Notes: a model not told the origin generated them from the letters alone. 64,000 bases of DNA from Mycolicibacterium wolinskyi (GCF_002101965.1 NZ_LQQA01000034.1:124001-188000), one strand, 5' to 3'; positions 26,529 to 35,857 are shown, numbered from the stretch's first letter. Numbers and translations are program-made.

Positions 26529-27195
26529 CCTGGCGGACGTGGCCGAGCCCCGTGATGTCGATGTCATGTTCGATCAGCTGCTACGCACGGAGGACGAAGC
26601 GCTGATCGCGGCGCGCGAATCCGCACCCGCCGCGGACATGCCGCCGATCGAGGTGTCGGCGCAGTACGGGAAACTGCTGTCGCTGCTGGCGACGATCTCC
26701 GGGGCGCGGCGAGTCCTCGAAATCGGCACTCTGGCCGGCTACAGCACCATCAACCTCGCGCGCGGCATCGGCGCCGACGGCCACGTCGTAACCCTCGAAT
26801 ACGAACCCCGCCACGCCGAGGTGGCCCGCGCGAACCTGCAGCGGGCCGGCGTCGCCGACCGCGTCGAGATCATCGTCGGCGCCGCGCTGGACACGCTTCC
26901 CACGCTGGCCGAGCGGGGCGATGTGTTCGACTTCATCTTCATCGACGCCGACAAGGAGAACAACGTCTCCTATGTCGAATGGGCGATCAAACTCGGCCGG
27001 CCCGGCTCAGTCATCGTGGTGGACAACGTGACCCGGTTCGGCCGCGTGCTCGAGCCGGCCGCCGACGACCCGCAGGCGCTCGCGGTGCACGACATGCTCG
27101 AGCTCATGGGAAACCATCCCCGCCTCGACGCCGCGGCCATTCAGACAGTCGGCGCCAAGGGCTGGGACGGCTTCGCCGTCGCGCTCGTCAGGTGA
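26518..27195 (+). CDS. O-methyltransferase (Rv0187-type)
   Basis: Up to 225 residues. Class I SAM-dependent methyltransferase of the caffeoyl-CoA/catechol type: SAM-binding VLEIGTLAGYST, acidic strand-2 loop VTLEYEPRHAEVARANL, metal/catalytic FIFIDADKENNVSYVEWAI and VVDNVTRFG. The family transfers methyl to catechol-type hydroxyls with a divalent cation. The GTG at 26518 overlaps the previous gene; a GTG at 26539 is the alternative and removes 7 residues. It is convergent with the mmpL gene, overlapping by 8 bases. Confidence 0.9.
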   Translation: MSSNLADVAEPRDVDVMFDQLLRTEDEALIAARESAPAADMPPIEVSAQYGKLLSLLATISGARRVLEIGTLAGYSTINLARGIGADGHVVTLEYEPRHAEVARANLQRAGVADRVEIIVGAALDTLPTLAERGDVFDFIFIDADKENNVSYVEWAIKLGRPGSVIVVDNVTRFGRVLEPAADDPQALAVHDMLELMGNHPRLDAAAIQTVGAKGWDGFAVALVR

Positions 27196-30085
27196 GCGCG
27201 TCCTGCGGATCCTTCTGGACCGGTTGGGGCCACGGCTGCGGCTTCGGCCGCTGACGGACCATCTGCGGCCACCAGAACCACTTGCCGAGCAGCGCCGCGA
27301 TCGACGGTGTCATGAAGGACCGGATGACCAGGGTGTCGAACAGCAGACCCAGGCCGATCGTGGTGCCGACCTGACCGATGATGGCCAATTCGCTCACGGC
27401 CATGGACATCATGGTGAACGCGAACACCAGGCCGGCCGCCGTCACCACCGAACCACTGCCACCCATGGCGCGGATCATGCCGGTGTTGAGACCCGCGTGT
27501 ATCTCCTCTTTGAGGCGGGATACGAGTAGCAGGTTGTAGTCGGCGCCGACGGCCAGCAACACGATGACCGACATCGCCAGCACCATCCAGTGCAGCTCCA
27601 GGCCGATGAAGTGCTGCCAGATCAGCACGGACAGGCCGAAGGCGCTACCGAGCGAGATCACCACGGTGCCGACGATCACCGCGGCCGCCACGACGCTGCG
27701 GGTGATGATCAGCATGATGATGAAAATCAGGCACAGCGAGGCGATTCCGGCGATGAGCAGGTCGTAGTTGGCGCCTTCCTGCATGTCTTTGAAGGTGGCC
27801 GCGGTACCGCCGAGGTAGATCTTGGAGCCTTCGAGCGGCGTGCCCTTGATGGCTTCCTTGGCGGCCAACTTGATCGCGTCGATGTGCTTGATGCCTTCTG
27901 GGCTCATCGGGTCGCCCTCGTGGCTGATGATGAACCGCACCGCGTGTCCGTCGGGGGACAGGAACATCTTCATGCCGCGCTTGAACTCTGGGTTCTCGAA
28001 GGTCTCGGGCGGCAGGTAGAACGAATCGTCGTTCTTGGCCTTGTCGAACGCCTCGCCCATGGCGGTGGAGTTCTCCTGCATGGCCGCCATCTGATCCTGC
28101 AAACCACCGTTGGTGGCCTGCATCGTCAGCATCATGGTCTTCATCGTCTTCATCGTCGCGATCATGGGCGGCATGGTCGCGAGCATCTGCGGGATCAACG
28201 CGTTCATGCGATCCATGTCGGGGAGGATCTGCTCGAAGTCGGCGGTCATGGTGTCGACCCCGTCGAGCGCATCGAAGACCGACCGCATCGCGTAACACAT
28301 CGGGATGTTGTAGCAGTGCGGTTCCCAGTACAGATAGTTGCGGATCGGACGGAAGAAATCGTCGAAATCCGATATGTGGTCCCGCAATTCGCGGATGTCT
28401 TTGACCATGTCGTGCATCTTGCCGACCATGCTGTTCATGGTGACCTGCATCTGCTCCATGAGCGCGATCATCTTGGTCATCGTGTCGATCGTGACCTGCA
28501 TCGAATCGGCCTGGATCAGCATGTCGTCCATGCGGTCCTGCATGTACTTCTGATTCATGGTCTGCGTGGTGCCCTGCATGCTGATGTTGAACGGGATCGA
28601 GGTGTGCTCGATCGGCGTGCCCTGCGGGCGCGTGATCGCTTGCACCCGAGAGATACCCGGCACCCCGACCACACGTTTGGCGATGCGCTCGATGACGAGG
28701 AAGTCAGCTGAGTTGCGCAGGTCGTGGTCGGTCTCGATCAGCAACAGCTCGGGGTTCATGCGTGCCGGCGAGAAGTGCCGGTCGGCGGCCGCATAACCGG
28801 AGTTGGCCGGCAGATCCTGCGGCAGGTAATGACGGTCGTTGTAGTTGGTCCGGTACCCCGGCAGGGTCAGCAGGCCGATCAGGGAGATCGCGGTCGCGCC
28901 GATGAGGATCGGACCGGGCCAACGCACCACGGCCGCACCGACTTTGCGCCACCCGCGGGTACGCATGGCCCGCTTGGGCTCGAGCACCTTGCCGAACCGG
29001 CTTGCCACCGTGATGATCGCCGGCCCGACCGCGAGGGCGGTGAAGACGACGACCGTCATGCCGATCGCGAGCGGAATGCCCAGGGTCTGGAAGTACGGCA
29101 GCCGGGTGAAGTGCAGGCACAGCGTGGCGCCGGCGATCGTCAGACCCGAGCCCAGCACCACGTGGGCGGTGCTGTGAAACATGGTGTAGTAGGCCTGTTC
29201 CCGGTCTTCACCGGCACCTCGGGCCTCTTGATATCGGCCGATCAGGAAGATCGCGTAGTCGGTCGCCGCGGCGATCGCCAGCGTCACCAACAGGTTCGTG
29301 GCGAACGTCGACAGCCCGATGATCTCGTAATAGCCGAGAAACGCCACCACGCCGCGCGCGGCCGTCAGGCTGAACACCACCATGACCAGCGAGAGAATCA
29401 CCGTGATGATGGATCGGTAGACCATCAGCAGCATGATGATGATGACCGTGAAGGTCAGCATTTCGATCATCCGCATGCTGCGGTCACCGGCGATCTGCTG
29501 ATCGGCCGACATCGCGGCCGGGCCCGTCACGTAGGCCTTGACGCCCGGCGGGGCCTGCACGCTGTCGACGATGTCCATCACGGCTTCGACGGACTCGTTG
29601 GCCAGTGCCTCACCCTGGTTGCCCGCGGTGTAGACCTGCACGTACGACGCTTTGCTGTCGGAGCTCTGGGCGCCCGACGCGGTCAGCGGGTCGCCCCAGA
29701 AGTCCTGGACGTGCTCGACGTGCTTCTTGTCGGCCTCGAGCTTGTCGATGATCTCGTCGTAGTACTTGTGCGCGGCGTCGCCGAGCGGCTCGTCGCCCTC
29801 GAGCACGATCATCACCGAGCTGTTGGACTTGAACTCCTGGAAGACCTCGCCGACGCGCTTCATCGCGATCATCGACGGTGCATCGTCGGGCGTCATCGAC
29901 ACCGTCCGCAGCTTGCCGACCTCTTCGAGCTGCGGGACGCTCACGTTGAGGAACGCGACGATGGCGACCCAGACCAGGATGATCGGGATCGCGAAAGACC
30001 GGATCAGCTTGGCGATGCCGCCGTGCTTGCTGTGCTTGGCGCCTGCGGTCGGGAAGGCGTCGGTGGGGGCGTCGTGGTTGCTCAT
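27188..30085 (-). CDS. MmpL-family RND transporter (MmpL4/5-like)
   Basis: 965 residues. RND topology: one N-terminal helix (about 33-50), periplasmic loop, a block of five helices (about 200-380), long second periplasmic/coiled-coil region (about 410-760, with many Met- and Gln-rich heptads such as MQVTMNSMVGKMHDMV), and a final helix block (about 770-940). Conserved membrane motifs include AAATDYAIFLIGRYQEAR and AVGADYNLLLVSRLKEE, the Asp-Tyr pairs that carry protons. It is the partner of the MmpS gene directly upstream (ATGA overlap). The long predicted coiled coil is a feature of the MmpL4/MmpL5 class that exports siderophores or drugs; the cargo here is not known. Confidence 0.92.
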   Translation of the reverse strand: MSNHDAPTDAFPTAGAKHSKHGGIAKLIRSFAIPIILVWVAIVAFLNVSVPQLEEVGKLRTVSMTPDDAPSMIAMKRVGEVFQEFKSNSSVMIVLEGDEPLGDAAHKYYDEIIDKLEADKKHVEHVQDFWGDPLTASGAQSSDSKASYVQVYTAGNQGEALANESVEAVMDIVDSVQAPPGVKAYVTGPAAMSADQQIAGDRSMRMIEMLTFTVIIIMLLMVYRSIITVILSLVMVVFSLTAARGVVAFLGYYEIIGLSTFATNLLVTLAIAAATDYAIFLIGRYQEARGAGEDREQAYYTMFHSTAHVVLGSGLTIAGATLCLHFTRLPYFQTLGIPLAIGMTVVVFTALAVGPAIITVASRFGKVLEPKRAMRTRGWRKVGAAVVRWPGPILIGATAISLIGLLTLPGYRTNYNDRHYLPQDLPANSGYAAADRHFSPARMNPELLLIETDHDLRNSADFLVIERIAKRVVGVPGISRVQAITRPQGTPIEHTSIPFNISMQGTTQTMNQKYMQDRMDDMLIQADSMQVTIDTMTKMIALMEQMQVTMNSMVGKMHDMVKDIRELRDHISDFDDFFRPIRNYLYWEPHCYNIPMCYAMRSVFDALDGVDTMTADFEQILPDMDRMNALIPQMLATMPPMIATMKTMKTMMLTMQATNGGLQDQMAAMQENSTAMGEAFDKAKNDDSFYLPPETFENPEFKRGMKMFLSPDGHAVRFIISHEGDPMSPEGIKHIDAIKLAAKEAIKGTPLEGSKIYLGGTAATFKDMQEGANYDLLIAGIASLCLIFIIMLIITRSVVAAAVIVGTVVISLGSAFGLSVLIWQHFIGLELHWMVLAMSVIVLLAVGADYNLLLVSRLKEEIHAGLNTGMIRAMGGSGSVVTAAGLVFAFTMMSMAVSELAIIGQVGTTIGLGLLFDTLVIRSFMTPSIAALLGKWFWWPQMVRQRPKPQPWPQPVQKDPQDALT

Positions 30086-30510
30086 GCAGATTTCACCAAG
30101 CAGAAGGTCTGGGCGTTCACGCCGTTGGAGGTTCTCTCGTCTTTGAGTTCGTCATCGACGGTGATGCGGCAGCTGATAGAACTCCCGTTGCCCTGGGCCA
30201 CGATGTTGGGAAAGACCGAAGGGGCAGTCGATTCCAGCCGCAGCGACCACGGCAGCGTGACCCCGTCGATCCGCTGCGGCTGCGCGTCGAGATCGAGGTA
30301 GTTCACGTCAGCGATCGCGCCCGGCTCGCCGTAGATCTCATAGACCACGACCTTGGGATCGAACGGCTTGGTGTCATCGACCTTAGCGCTGGCGATCCCG
30401 GTCCCATCGCCGGCGCCGAAGAAGGTGCGTACCCGCATGACGGTGAATGCCCCGACGACCACCACCACGGTAATGAGCAACGGAATCCAGAACCGCTTCA
30501 ACAGCCTCAT
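30082..30510 (-). CDS. MmpS-family accessory membrane protein
   Basis: 142 residues. A single N-terminal transmembrane helix (IPLLITVVVVVGAFTVM) and an exported beta-sandwich with the family's KVVVYEIYGEPGAIADVNYLD and the Cys pair near SCRITVDDEL and QTFCLV. MmpS proteins pair with MmpL transporters in export. The stop overlaps the start of the mmpL gene. Upstream, the open frame of a decayed methyltransferase runs into this gene, so the promoter probably lies within that remnant or at the TetR divergent region. Confidence 0.92.
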   Translation of the reverse strand: MRLLKRFWIPLLITVVVVVGAFTVMRVRTFFGAGDGTGIASAKVDDTKPFDPKVVVYEIYGEPGAIADVNYLDLDAQPQRIDGVTLPWSLRLESTAPSVFPNIVAQGNGSSISCRITVDDELKDERTSNGVNAQTFCLVKSA

Positions 30511-31156
30511 GTTCGCTCGTGGGCCTTTCGGATGGGAGGTGTGCAGTCACGTACTGGCCGGCTGCGAAGCGCCACTGCCACTTCACGATCATGTCGACGT
30601 CGGCGAAATCGCGCCAATCCTTATCCGCGCGGCACTGCTCGAAGCCCGTGAACGGGTTCGCCGACATCTCGGTCACCAGCCTGCTGCCCGCGGCACTGAG
30701 CGCAGTGATGTCAACGACCATTCGCCGTTGCTCATCGAATGGAAGGTAGGGCAGCAGACCCTCGACGCTCCAAATCGTCGGCTGGTCGGCGCGGTAGCCG
30801 GCCTTGACGAGTTCCGTCGTCCAGCCCCGATCGAGATCGGCGGGCACCGGCCGCAGGTCCGCCGTCGGACGTGCGTCGGCGAGTGCCTCGGTCTTGACGT
30901 CGAGGATCGCGGGCTCGTCGACCACGTAGACGGTGGTGCCGGCGGGCCAGGGAAGGACATATGGGCGCGGGTCCAGATCCGACGCGAGGAAGATCACTTG
31001 GCGGATGCCGGATTCAACGGCTTTGATCAGGTATTTATCGAGGAGGGGAGGTGCGGCGGGGCTCGCCACGCACGAAATTGGCAACGGTGGCTCCTCCCCG
31101 CAGATGTCCTTGCCGCATGTCAAATGAAACCTATACAGTCGGCTAACTGCGATCAA
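30511..31156 (-). pseudogene. Remnant of a SAM-dependent methyltransferase (COG3315/Rv0146 type)
   Basis: The frame opening at 31156 resembles this family only from about 31045 downstream: GIRQVIFLASDLDPRPYVLPWPAG, then WSVEGLLPYLPFDEQRRMVVDITALSAAGSRLVTEM. Full-length relatives are about 300 residues and have an additional 70-80 N-terminal residues, which are missing here, replaced by unrelated codons. After about residue 190 (FAAGQYVTAHLPSERP) the family end is not recognisable and the frame runs on to 30383 inside the mmpS gene. The block is therefore a 5'- and 3'-degraded copy. Some of it may still be translated, and the space may serve as the mmpS leader. Confidence 0.65.
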
Positions 31157-31225
31157 GTCGCTCGGTCAATTGACGGTGTGATCTAGCCCGCGCTTGGGTA
31201 CGCTCAGCGCGACGAAGGGACAGGT

Positions 31226-31807
31226 GTGGCGAAGACGGTGTCGCCGCGCGGGTTTGCGCGCGAGCGGGTGCTCGAGGCAGCGCTCGGCCTGTTTGCTGAG
31301 CATGGTGTCAACGGAACCTCGCTGCAAATGATCGCCGACCGCCTCGGGGTCAGTAAAGCGGCGGTCTACTACCAATTCCATTCCAAGGACGACATCGTGC
31401 TGGCGGTCGTCCAGCCGGTTTTCGACGACATGATCCGGTTGGTCCGGATCGCCGAGGCGATGTCGACGCCCGAGGCACGGCGTGAGGCTGCCGTGAGCGG
31501 CATGGTCGAACTGTCCGTGCGGCACCGCCGCGTCACCGCGATCTTCCACGGCGATCCTGTCATCGACAGCCTCGTCCACACCCGCGCCGAGCTTCAGTCC
31601 ACGATCGAACGGCTCACCGCGATTCTCCTCGGGCCCGACCCCGACACCGCGAGCAGGATCGTGATGTCGATGCTGATGTCGGGCGTCTATGGCAGCGCGA
31701 CCGACCCCGAGCTCAACGACGTCAACGACGACGACCTGCACCGGGTCCTGCTGGACTGCACGCAAAGGTTGTTGCGCGAACCGGCGAGGCCGGTGGTTCA
31801 GAGCTAG
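31226..31807 (+). CDS. TetR-family transcriptional regulator
   Basis: 193 residues. N-terminal HTH: RERVLEAALGLFAEHGVNGTSLQMIADRLGVSKAAVYYQFHSKDDI, the standard TetR signature. The C-terminal ligand domain has no distinctive motif. GTG start with RBS GAAGGGA. It is divergent to the mmpS-mmpL unit across the methyltransferase remnant and is the natural candidate to repress it, as TetR/MarR genes do beside many mmpS-mmpL pairs; that link is inference. Confidence 0.9.
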   Translation: MAKTVSPRGFARERVLEAALGLFAEHGVNGTSLQMIADRLGVSKAAVYYQFHSKDDIVLAVVQPVFDDMIRLVRIAEAMSTPEARREAAVSGMVELSVRHRRVTAIFHGDPVIDSLVHTRAELQSTIERLTAILLGPDPDTASRIVMSMLMSGVYGSATDPELNDVNDDDLHRVLLDCTQRLLREPARPVVQS

Positions 31808-31934
31808 GCGCGGTGCGACGGGCTGAGGTCCCCTGGCATTGACTTTGACCAGAGGGCTGCTGATCATCGCTTGAGGGCCGCAATTCACAGCCCTGGTGTC
31901 GAACTCAACGCCAGGGGCGATCGGAGTCAGTCGC

Positions 31935-33164
31935 TTACCGGGCTTTGCGCGTATACGCACGAAGCAACTCCGCGGCCTCGGTCTGGTAGGCATGTTCGGC
32001 CCAGCCCAGCGGCGTGCTTTCGAACCGTGAGTCGGTCACGGATGGGTCGGCCCCCGCGTCGAGCAGGCGCTGGATCAATGTGAGATCGCCTTCCCATGCC
32101 GCGTGGTGCAGTGGCGTCGCGCCTTCCTGGTCTCGCGCATTGAGGTCGTCCGGCGTGGTGGGCTCGACCACTTCGGCGCCGGCGACGTCGATTCCGTGCC
32201 GCGCGAGCAGCTCGAGTCGATTGGTGAAACCATGCGTTGCGGCCCAATCGATTTGGCGCTGCCACATCTGGCTGCGGGTCTCCATCGCCTCCCCGAGGCG
32301 AAGCTCCCACGGGCTCGGCCCGGCGTCGGCGAGACGGTATGCGAACAGCAATTCGAGGTGCGAATCGTCGGCGCGGAACATCCGGTTGTACAACGTCTGC
32401 TGGTCGACCGGATGCGCGCCACGTTGCAGCAACAGCGTCGCGAGCTCGGTGGCGAACGGGTGCCGGGGCTGTCGACGCGGTCCCTGCTCGCCTTCGCCGA
32501 AGACTCCGGTCAGCACCGTGAACGGTGTCGACATGCCACACCACAGGTATCCGGCGTTCGGGTCCGCGCCGGCGTCGAGCAGCAGCCGCGTCGCGGAGAG
32601 CACGTCGTCACGGCTGCGATTCAGCGGTGCCCGTGAGTAACTCAGGTACATCAGCGGAGCCCAGCCGAACGGGCCGCCTCCGATGCTGGCCGATTCGGGG
32701 CGGGCATCGAGATGACGGGCCAGCGCGCCAGGATCCGCCGCCGAGGCAGCCGCCCACACATGCCGGTCGACCATGCCGGGGTCGGCGGCCAACAGCTCGG
32801 CGGCGGCCTGCCGGCGCGGTGGCGCGTCGGATTCGTTGTAACGCAAGGACGCCCACGCACAGAATCGGTCCGGCGGGTCGATTGAGTCTTCGTCGAGTGC
32901 GCCTGGATCGACGCTGAGGTCGGCGGCCGCCTCAAGATAGCGCACCAGGGCCGGCCAGCCGGTGAACCCGTAGGCCCGGGCGACGGTCACGTGGGCGTCG
33001 TGAAGCGGGAGACGGTCCTTCGCGAGCGCGATGTCGGGTCGCGGGTGATGCCGATGGACGAGTCCGGTGGACTGGGGATCGCCCGCGATGACGCCGCGTT
33101 GCAGCTTGCGGGCCTCGTCGCGCAGACGGTCGAGGGAAGGATTGTTGGGCAGGGTGCTGGCCAT
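31935..33164 (-). CDS. Ankyrin-repeat protein
   Basis: 409 residues, soluble. The first about 80 residues hold a SLDRLRDEARKLQR helix seen in related actinobacterial ankyrin proteins. Ankyrin-type blocks follow: TRLLLDAGADPNAG, ATLLLQRGAHPVDQ, LELLARHGIDVAG, ATPLHHAAWEGDLTLIQRLLDAGADP and STPLGWAEHAYQTEAAELLR. Repeats of this kind mediate protein-protein contact; no enzymatic motif is visible. ATG start. Transcribed on the same strand as ilvD, separated by a 230-bp gap with a strong hairpin, so probably a separate transcript. Confidence 0.85.
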   Translation of the reverse strand: MASTLPNNPSLDRLRDEARKLQRGVIAGDPQSTGLVHRHHPRPDIALAKDRLPLHDAHVTVARAYGFTGWPALVRYLEAAADLSVDPGALDEDSIDPPDRFCAWASLRYNESDAPPRRQAAAELLAADPGMVDRHVWAAASAADPGALARHLDARPESASIGGGPFGWAPLMYLSYSRAPLNRSRDDVLSATRLLLDAGADPNAGYLWCGMSTPFTVLTGVFGEGEQGPRRQPRHPFATELATLLLQRGAHPVDQQTLYNRMFRADDSHLELLFAYRLADAGPSPWELRLGEAMETRSQMWQRQIDWAATHGFTNRLELLARHGIDVAGAEVVEPTTPDDLNARDQEGATPLHHAAWEGDLTLIQRLLDAGADPSVTDSRFESTPLGWAEHAYQTEAAELLRAYTRKAR

Positions 33165-33303
33165 GACGGCCTCCTCTCATGTGCCCGCGTCCGCGAATCG
33201 GGCTGAGAAGAGGTCGGTCACAAGCAACTAACCAGCAGGGGAGGCTGAGCCTCTTCGAGCGGACGTCGGGCGATCCTGCGCGCCCGAACGTCACCCTACC
33301 GGC

Positions 33304-33368
33304 CCGCGAGCGACCGCTGAAGTACGCAAATTTGCGGTGTGTCGGCGTACAGAGACGGTCGCTCGCGG
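33304..33368. repeat. Nested-hairpin intergenic element 1
   Basis: Perfect 13-bp outer arms (CCGCGAGCGACCG at 33304-33316, its complement at 33356-33368), then 5 nt on each side, then 6-bp inner arms GTACGC (33322-33327) and GCGTAC (33345-33350). The inner loop includes the palindrome CGCAAATTTGCG (33325-33336). The element lies 27 nt after the ilvD stop. The same layout with different bases occurs at 38295-38363. It may be a transcription terminator or a repetitive palindromic element. Confidence 0.6.
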
Positions 33369-33394
33369 TGTGAGGGGCAGGGGACAGGGGGCTG

Positions 33395-35107
33395 CTACGT
33401 GCAGACGGCGCCGACGGCGGCCGAGCCGACGAGCTTGGTGTACTTGGCCAGCACGCCGGTGGTGTAGCGCGGCGGGAGTGGCTCGAAACCGGCCTTGCGG
33501 GCTTCGAATTCGGCCGGATCGACGAGAACGTCGAGCGTGCCCTTGGCGACGTCGAGACGGATGCGGTCACCGTCGCGCAGGAACGCGATCGGGCCGCCGT
33601 CGACGGCCTCGGGTGCCACGTGGCCGACGCACAGACCGGTGGTGCCACCGGAGAACCGGCCGTCGGTCATCAGCAGCACGTCCTTGCCGAGGCCGGCGCC
33701 CTTGATCGCGCCGGTGATGGCCAGCATCTCGCGCATGCCCGGGCCGCCCTTGGGACCTTCGTAGCGGATGACGACGACATCGCCCGCGGTGATGGTGCCG
33801 TCTTCGAGCGCGTCCATCGCGGCCCGTTCGCGGTCGAAAACCCTTGCGGTGCCTTCGAACACGTCGGAGTCGAAGCCGGCGGACTTGACGACGGCGCCCT
33901 CGGGGGCGAGCGATCCGCCGAGGATCGTGATGCCGCCGGTCGGGTGGATCGGGTCGGCGAGCGCGCGCAGCACCTTGCCGTCGGGATCCGGCGGGGCGAT
34001 GTGCTCGAGGTTCTCGGCCATGGTCTTGCCCGTCACGGTCAGGCAATCGCCGTGCAGCAGACCGGCATCCAGCAGCGCCTTCATCACCACGGGAACGCCG
34101 CCGATGCGGTCGACGTCGAACATCACGTGTTTGCCGAACGGTTTGACGTCGGCCAGGTGCGGCACCTTGGCGCCGACGCGGATGAAGTCGTCGAGCGTGA
34201 GCTTGACACCGGCCTCGTAGGCGATGGCCAGCAGGTGCAGCACGGCGTTGGTGGAACCGCCGAACGCCATCACGACCGCGATGGCGTTCTCGAAGGCCTC
34301 CTTGGTCAGGATGTCGCGTGCGGTGATCCCGCGGCGCAGCAACTCGACGACGGCCATGCCGCTCTTGCGGGCGTAACCGTCACGGCGGCGGTCGGTGGCC
34401 GGGGGAGCTGCGCTACCGGGCAGCGACATGCCGAGCGCCTCGGCGGCCGAGGCCATGGTGTTGGCGGTGTACATACCGCCGCACGCGCCTTCGCCGGGAC
34501 AGATGGCGCGTTCGATGGTGTCGACGTCCTCGCGCGACATCAGGCCGCGGGCACATGCGCCGACCGCCTCGAACGCGTCGATGATCGTGACGTCGCGCTC
34601 GGTGCCGTCGGACAACTTGGCCTTGCCGGGCAGGATCGAACCGGCGTAGAGGAAGACGCTGGCCAGGTCGAGTCGCGCGGCGGCCATCAACATGCCCGGC
34701 AGCGACTTGTCGCAGCCGGCCAGCAGCACCGAGCCGTCCAGGCGCTCGGCCTGCATGACGGTCTCCACGCTGTCGGCGATGACCTCGCGGCTCACCAGTG
34801 AGAAGTGCATGCCTTCGTGGCCCATCGAGATGCCGTCGGACACCGAGATGGTGCCGAACTCCATCGGGAAGCCACCGGCCTCGAACACGCCTTCCTTGAC
34901 GGCCTTGGCGAGCCGGTCGAGGGAGAGGTTGCACGGCGTGATCTCGTTCCACGAGGACGCGACCCCGATCTGCGGTTTGGCGAAGTCCTCGTCACCCATG
35001 CCCACCGCGCGCAGCATCCCGCGGGCCGCGGCCTTTTCCAGGCCGTCGGTGACGTCGCGACTACGGGGCTTGATATCGGGTTTCGCATCTGAGGGCGCAG
35101 AAGACAT
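33395..35107 (-). CDS. ilvD: Dihydroxy-acid dehydratase
   Basis: 570 residues, the family length. Dehydrates 2,3-dihydroxy acids to 2-keto acids in isoleucine and valine (and pantothenate) synthesis, an iron-sulfur enzyme. Cluster ligands are visible in AGCDKSLPGMLM and CPGEGACGGMYTANTMA, and the GRFSGGTTG block near the end supplies the base-bearing region. ATG start at 35107. Divergent from ricR across a 112-bp region that holds the copper operator. Converges towards the hairpin at 33304-33368. Confidence 0.97.
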   Translation of the reverse strand: MSSAPSDAKPDIKPRSRDVTDGLEKAAARGMLRAVGMGDEDFAKPQIGVASSWNEITPCNLSLDRLAKAVKEGVFEAGGFPMEFGTISVSDGISMGHEGMHFSLVSREVIADSVETVMQAERLDGSVLLAGCDKSLPGMLMAAARLDLASVFLYAGSILPGKAKLSDGTERDVTIIDAFEAVGACARGLMSREDVDTIERAICPGEGACGGMYTANTMASAAEALGMSLPGSAAPPATDRRRDGYARKSGMAVVELLRRGITARDILTKEAFENAIAVVMAFGGSTNAVLHLLAIAYEAGVKLTLDDFIRVGAKVPHLADVKPFGKHVMFDVDRIGGVPVVMKALLDAGLLHGDCLTVTGKTMAENLEHIAPPDPDGKVLRALADPIHPTGGITILGGSLAPEGAVVKSAGFDSDVFEGTARVFDRERAAMDALEDGTITAGDVVVIRYEGPKGGPGMREMLAITGAIKGAGLGKDVLLMTDGRFSGGTTGLCVGHVAPEAVDGGPIAFLRDGDRIRLDVAKGTLDVLVDPAEFEARKAGFEPLPPRYTTGVLAKYTKLVGSAAVGAVCT

Positions 35108-35152
35108 AGCTGCAAGTATGCCCCCGGGCGTTTACCCTGACCAAACCGATAT

Positions 35153-35179
35153 GCATACCCCGGTGGGGTACCGGTATGC
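35153..35179. promoter_or_regulatory. RicR/CsoR-type copper operator over the ricR promoter
   Basis: TACCCC - GGT - GGGGTA (35156-35170) lies inside a larger inverted pair GCATACC (35153-35159) and GGTATGC (35173-35179). It matches the TACCC-rich palindromes bound by CsoR/RicR repressors. TATGCT (35175-35180) can serve as the ricR -10, so binding would block it. The site also lies 46 bp before ilvD. Confidence 0.75.
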
Positions 35180-35219
35180 TGGTGTGATAACGCGACGACA
35201 ATGAGGCGGATGGTGGAAC

Positions 35220-35519
35220 GTGGCTGACGAGTCGGTACTGCATGGCTACTCGCCGCAGAAGGAAAACTACGCGAAGCGGCTGCGCCGCATCGAGGGTCAG
35301 GTCCGTGGCATCGCCAAGATGATCGACGAGGACAAGTACTGCATCGACGTGCTGACCCAGATCAGCGCCGTCAACAGTGCGCTGCAGTCGGTCGCCCTTG
35401 GCCTGCTCGATGAGCACCTCGGGCACTGTGTCACCCAGGCCGTCGCCGAGGGCGGCGATCAGGCCGACGCCAAACTGGCCGAAGCGTCGGCCGCCATCGC
35501 GCGGCTCGTGCGGTCTTAG
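35220..35519 (+). CDS. ricR: Copper-sensing repressor RicR (CsoR family)
   Basis: 99 residues, an all-helical CsoR-family protein. The Cu(I) ligands expected from CsoR are present: Cys41 (DKYCIDVL), His66 and Cys70 (DEHLGHC). The N-terminal KRLRRIEGQVRGIAKMI is the family signature. In M. tuberculosis RicR (Rv0190) represses the copper-defence regulon and itself and is released by copper. The operator-like palindrome upstream supports self-control. GTG start; the 3' end overlaps the MTH1187-like gene by 4 bases. Confidence 0.93.
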   Translation: MADESVLHGYSPQKENYAKRLRRIEGQVRGIAKMIDEDKYCIDVLTQISAVNSALQSVALGLLDEHLGHCVTQAVAEGGDQADAKLAEASAAIARLVRS

Positions 35520-35842
35520 GTGCCGAGCTCGCGCTCGATCCGTTCGACCTTCGCGGTGAGCTGGCCGGTGTAGCCGGGGCGGATGTCGGCCTTGAGCACC
35601 AGGCTCACCCGTGAGGACACGGCCGCGACGGCCTCCACCGCCCGCTTGACCACCGCCATCACCTCGTCCCATTCGCCTTCGATGTTCGTGAACATCGCAT
35701 TGGTCTCGTTCGGCAGGCCCGACTCACGCACCACCCGCACGGCTTCGGCCACCGCCGCGCCGACACTGCCGGAGTCGTCACCACCCGTGGGGCTGACACT
35801 GAAAGCAACAATCACATCGTCGATTCTGCGCGGTCGAGGCAT
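35516..35842 (-). CDS. MTH1187-family thiamine-binding protein
   Basis: 108 residues, or 99 if translation begins at the GTG at 35815, which gives the more usual start VIVAFSVSP. Signature blocks are FSVSPTGGDDSGSVGAAVAEAV and NAMFTNIEGEWDEVMAVVKRAVEAV. The MTH1187/YkoF-like group binds thiamine or hydroxymethylpyrimidine; its role in mycobacteria is not known. It is convergent with ricR and divergent from the MFS gene (16-bp gap). Confidence 0.8.
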   Translation of the reverse strand: MPRPRRIDDVIVAFSVSPTGGDDSGSVGAAVAEAVRVVRESGLPNETNAMFTNIEGEWDEVMAVVKRAVEAVAAVSSRVSLVLKADIRPGYTGQLTAKVERIERELGT

Positions 35843-35857
35843 TACCGTGACACCCAG

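Noticed and set aside
27590..30301. Two long plus-strand frames opposite the mmpL/mmpS genes
   Set aside because: His/Arg/Asp-rich translations without domains, lying over conserved MmpL transmembrane motifs on the other strand.
31891..31916. CCCTGG/CCAGGG stem between the tetR and ankyrin genes
   Set aside because: Only 6 bp with a 14-nt loop and no T-tract; too weak to call a terminator.
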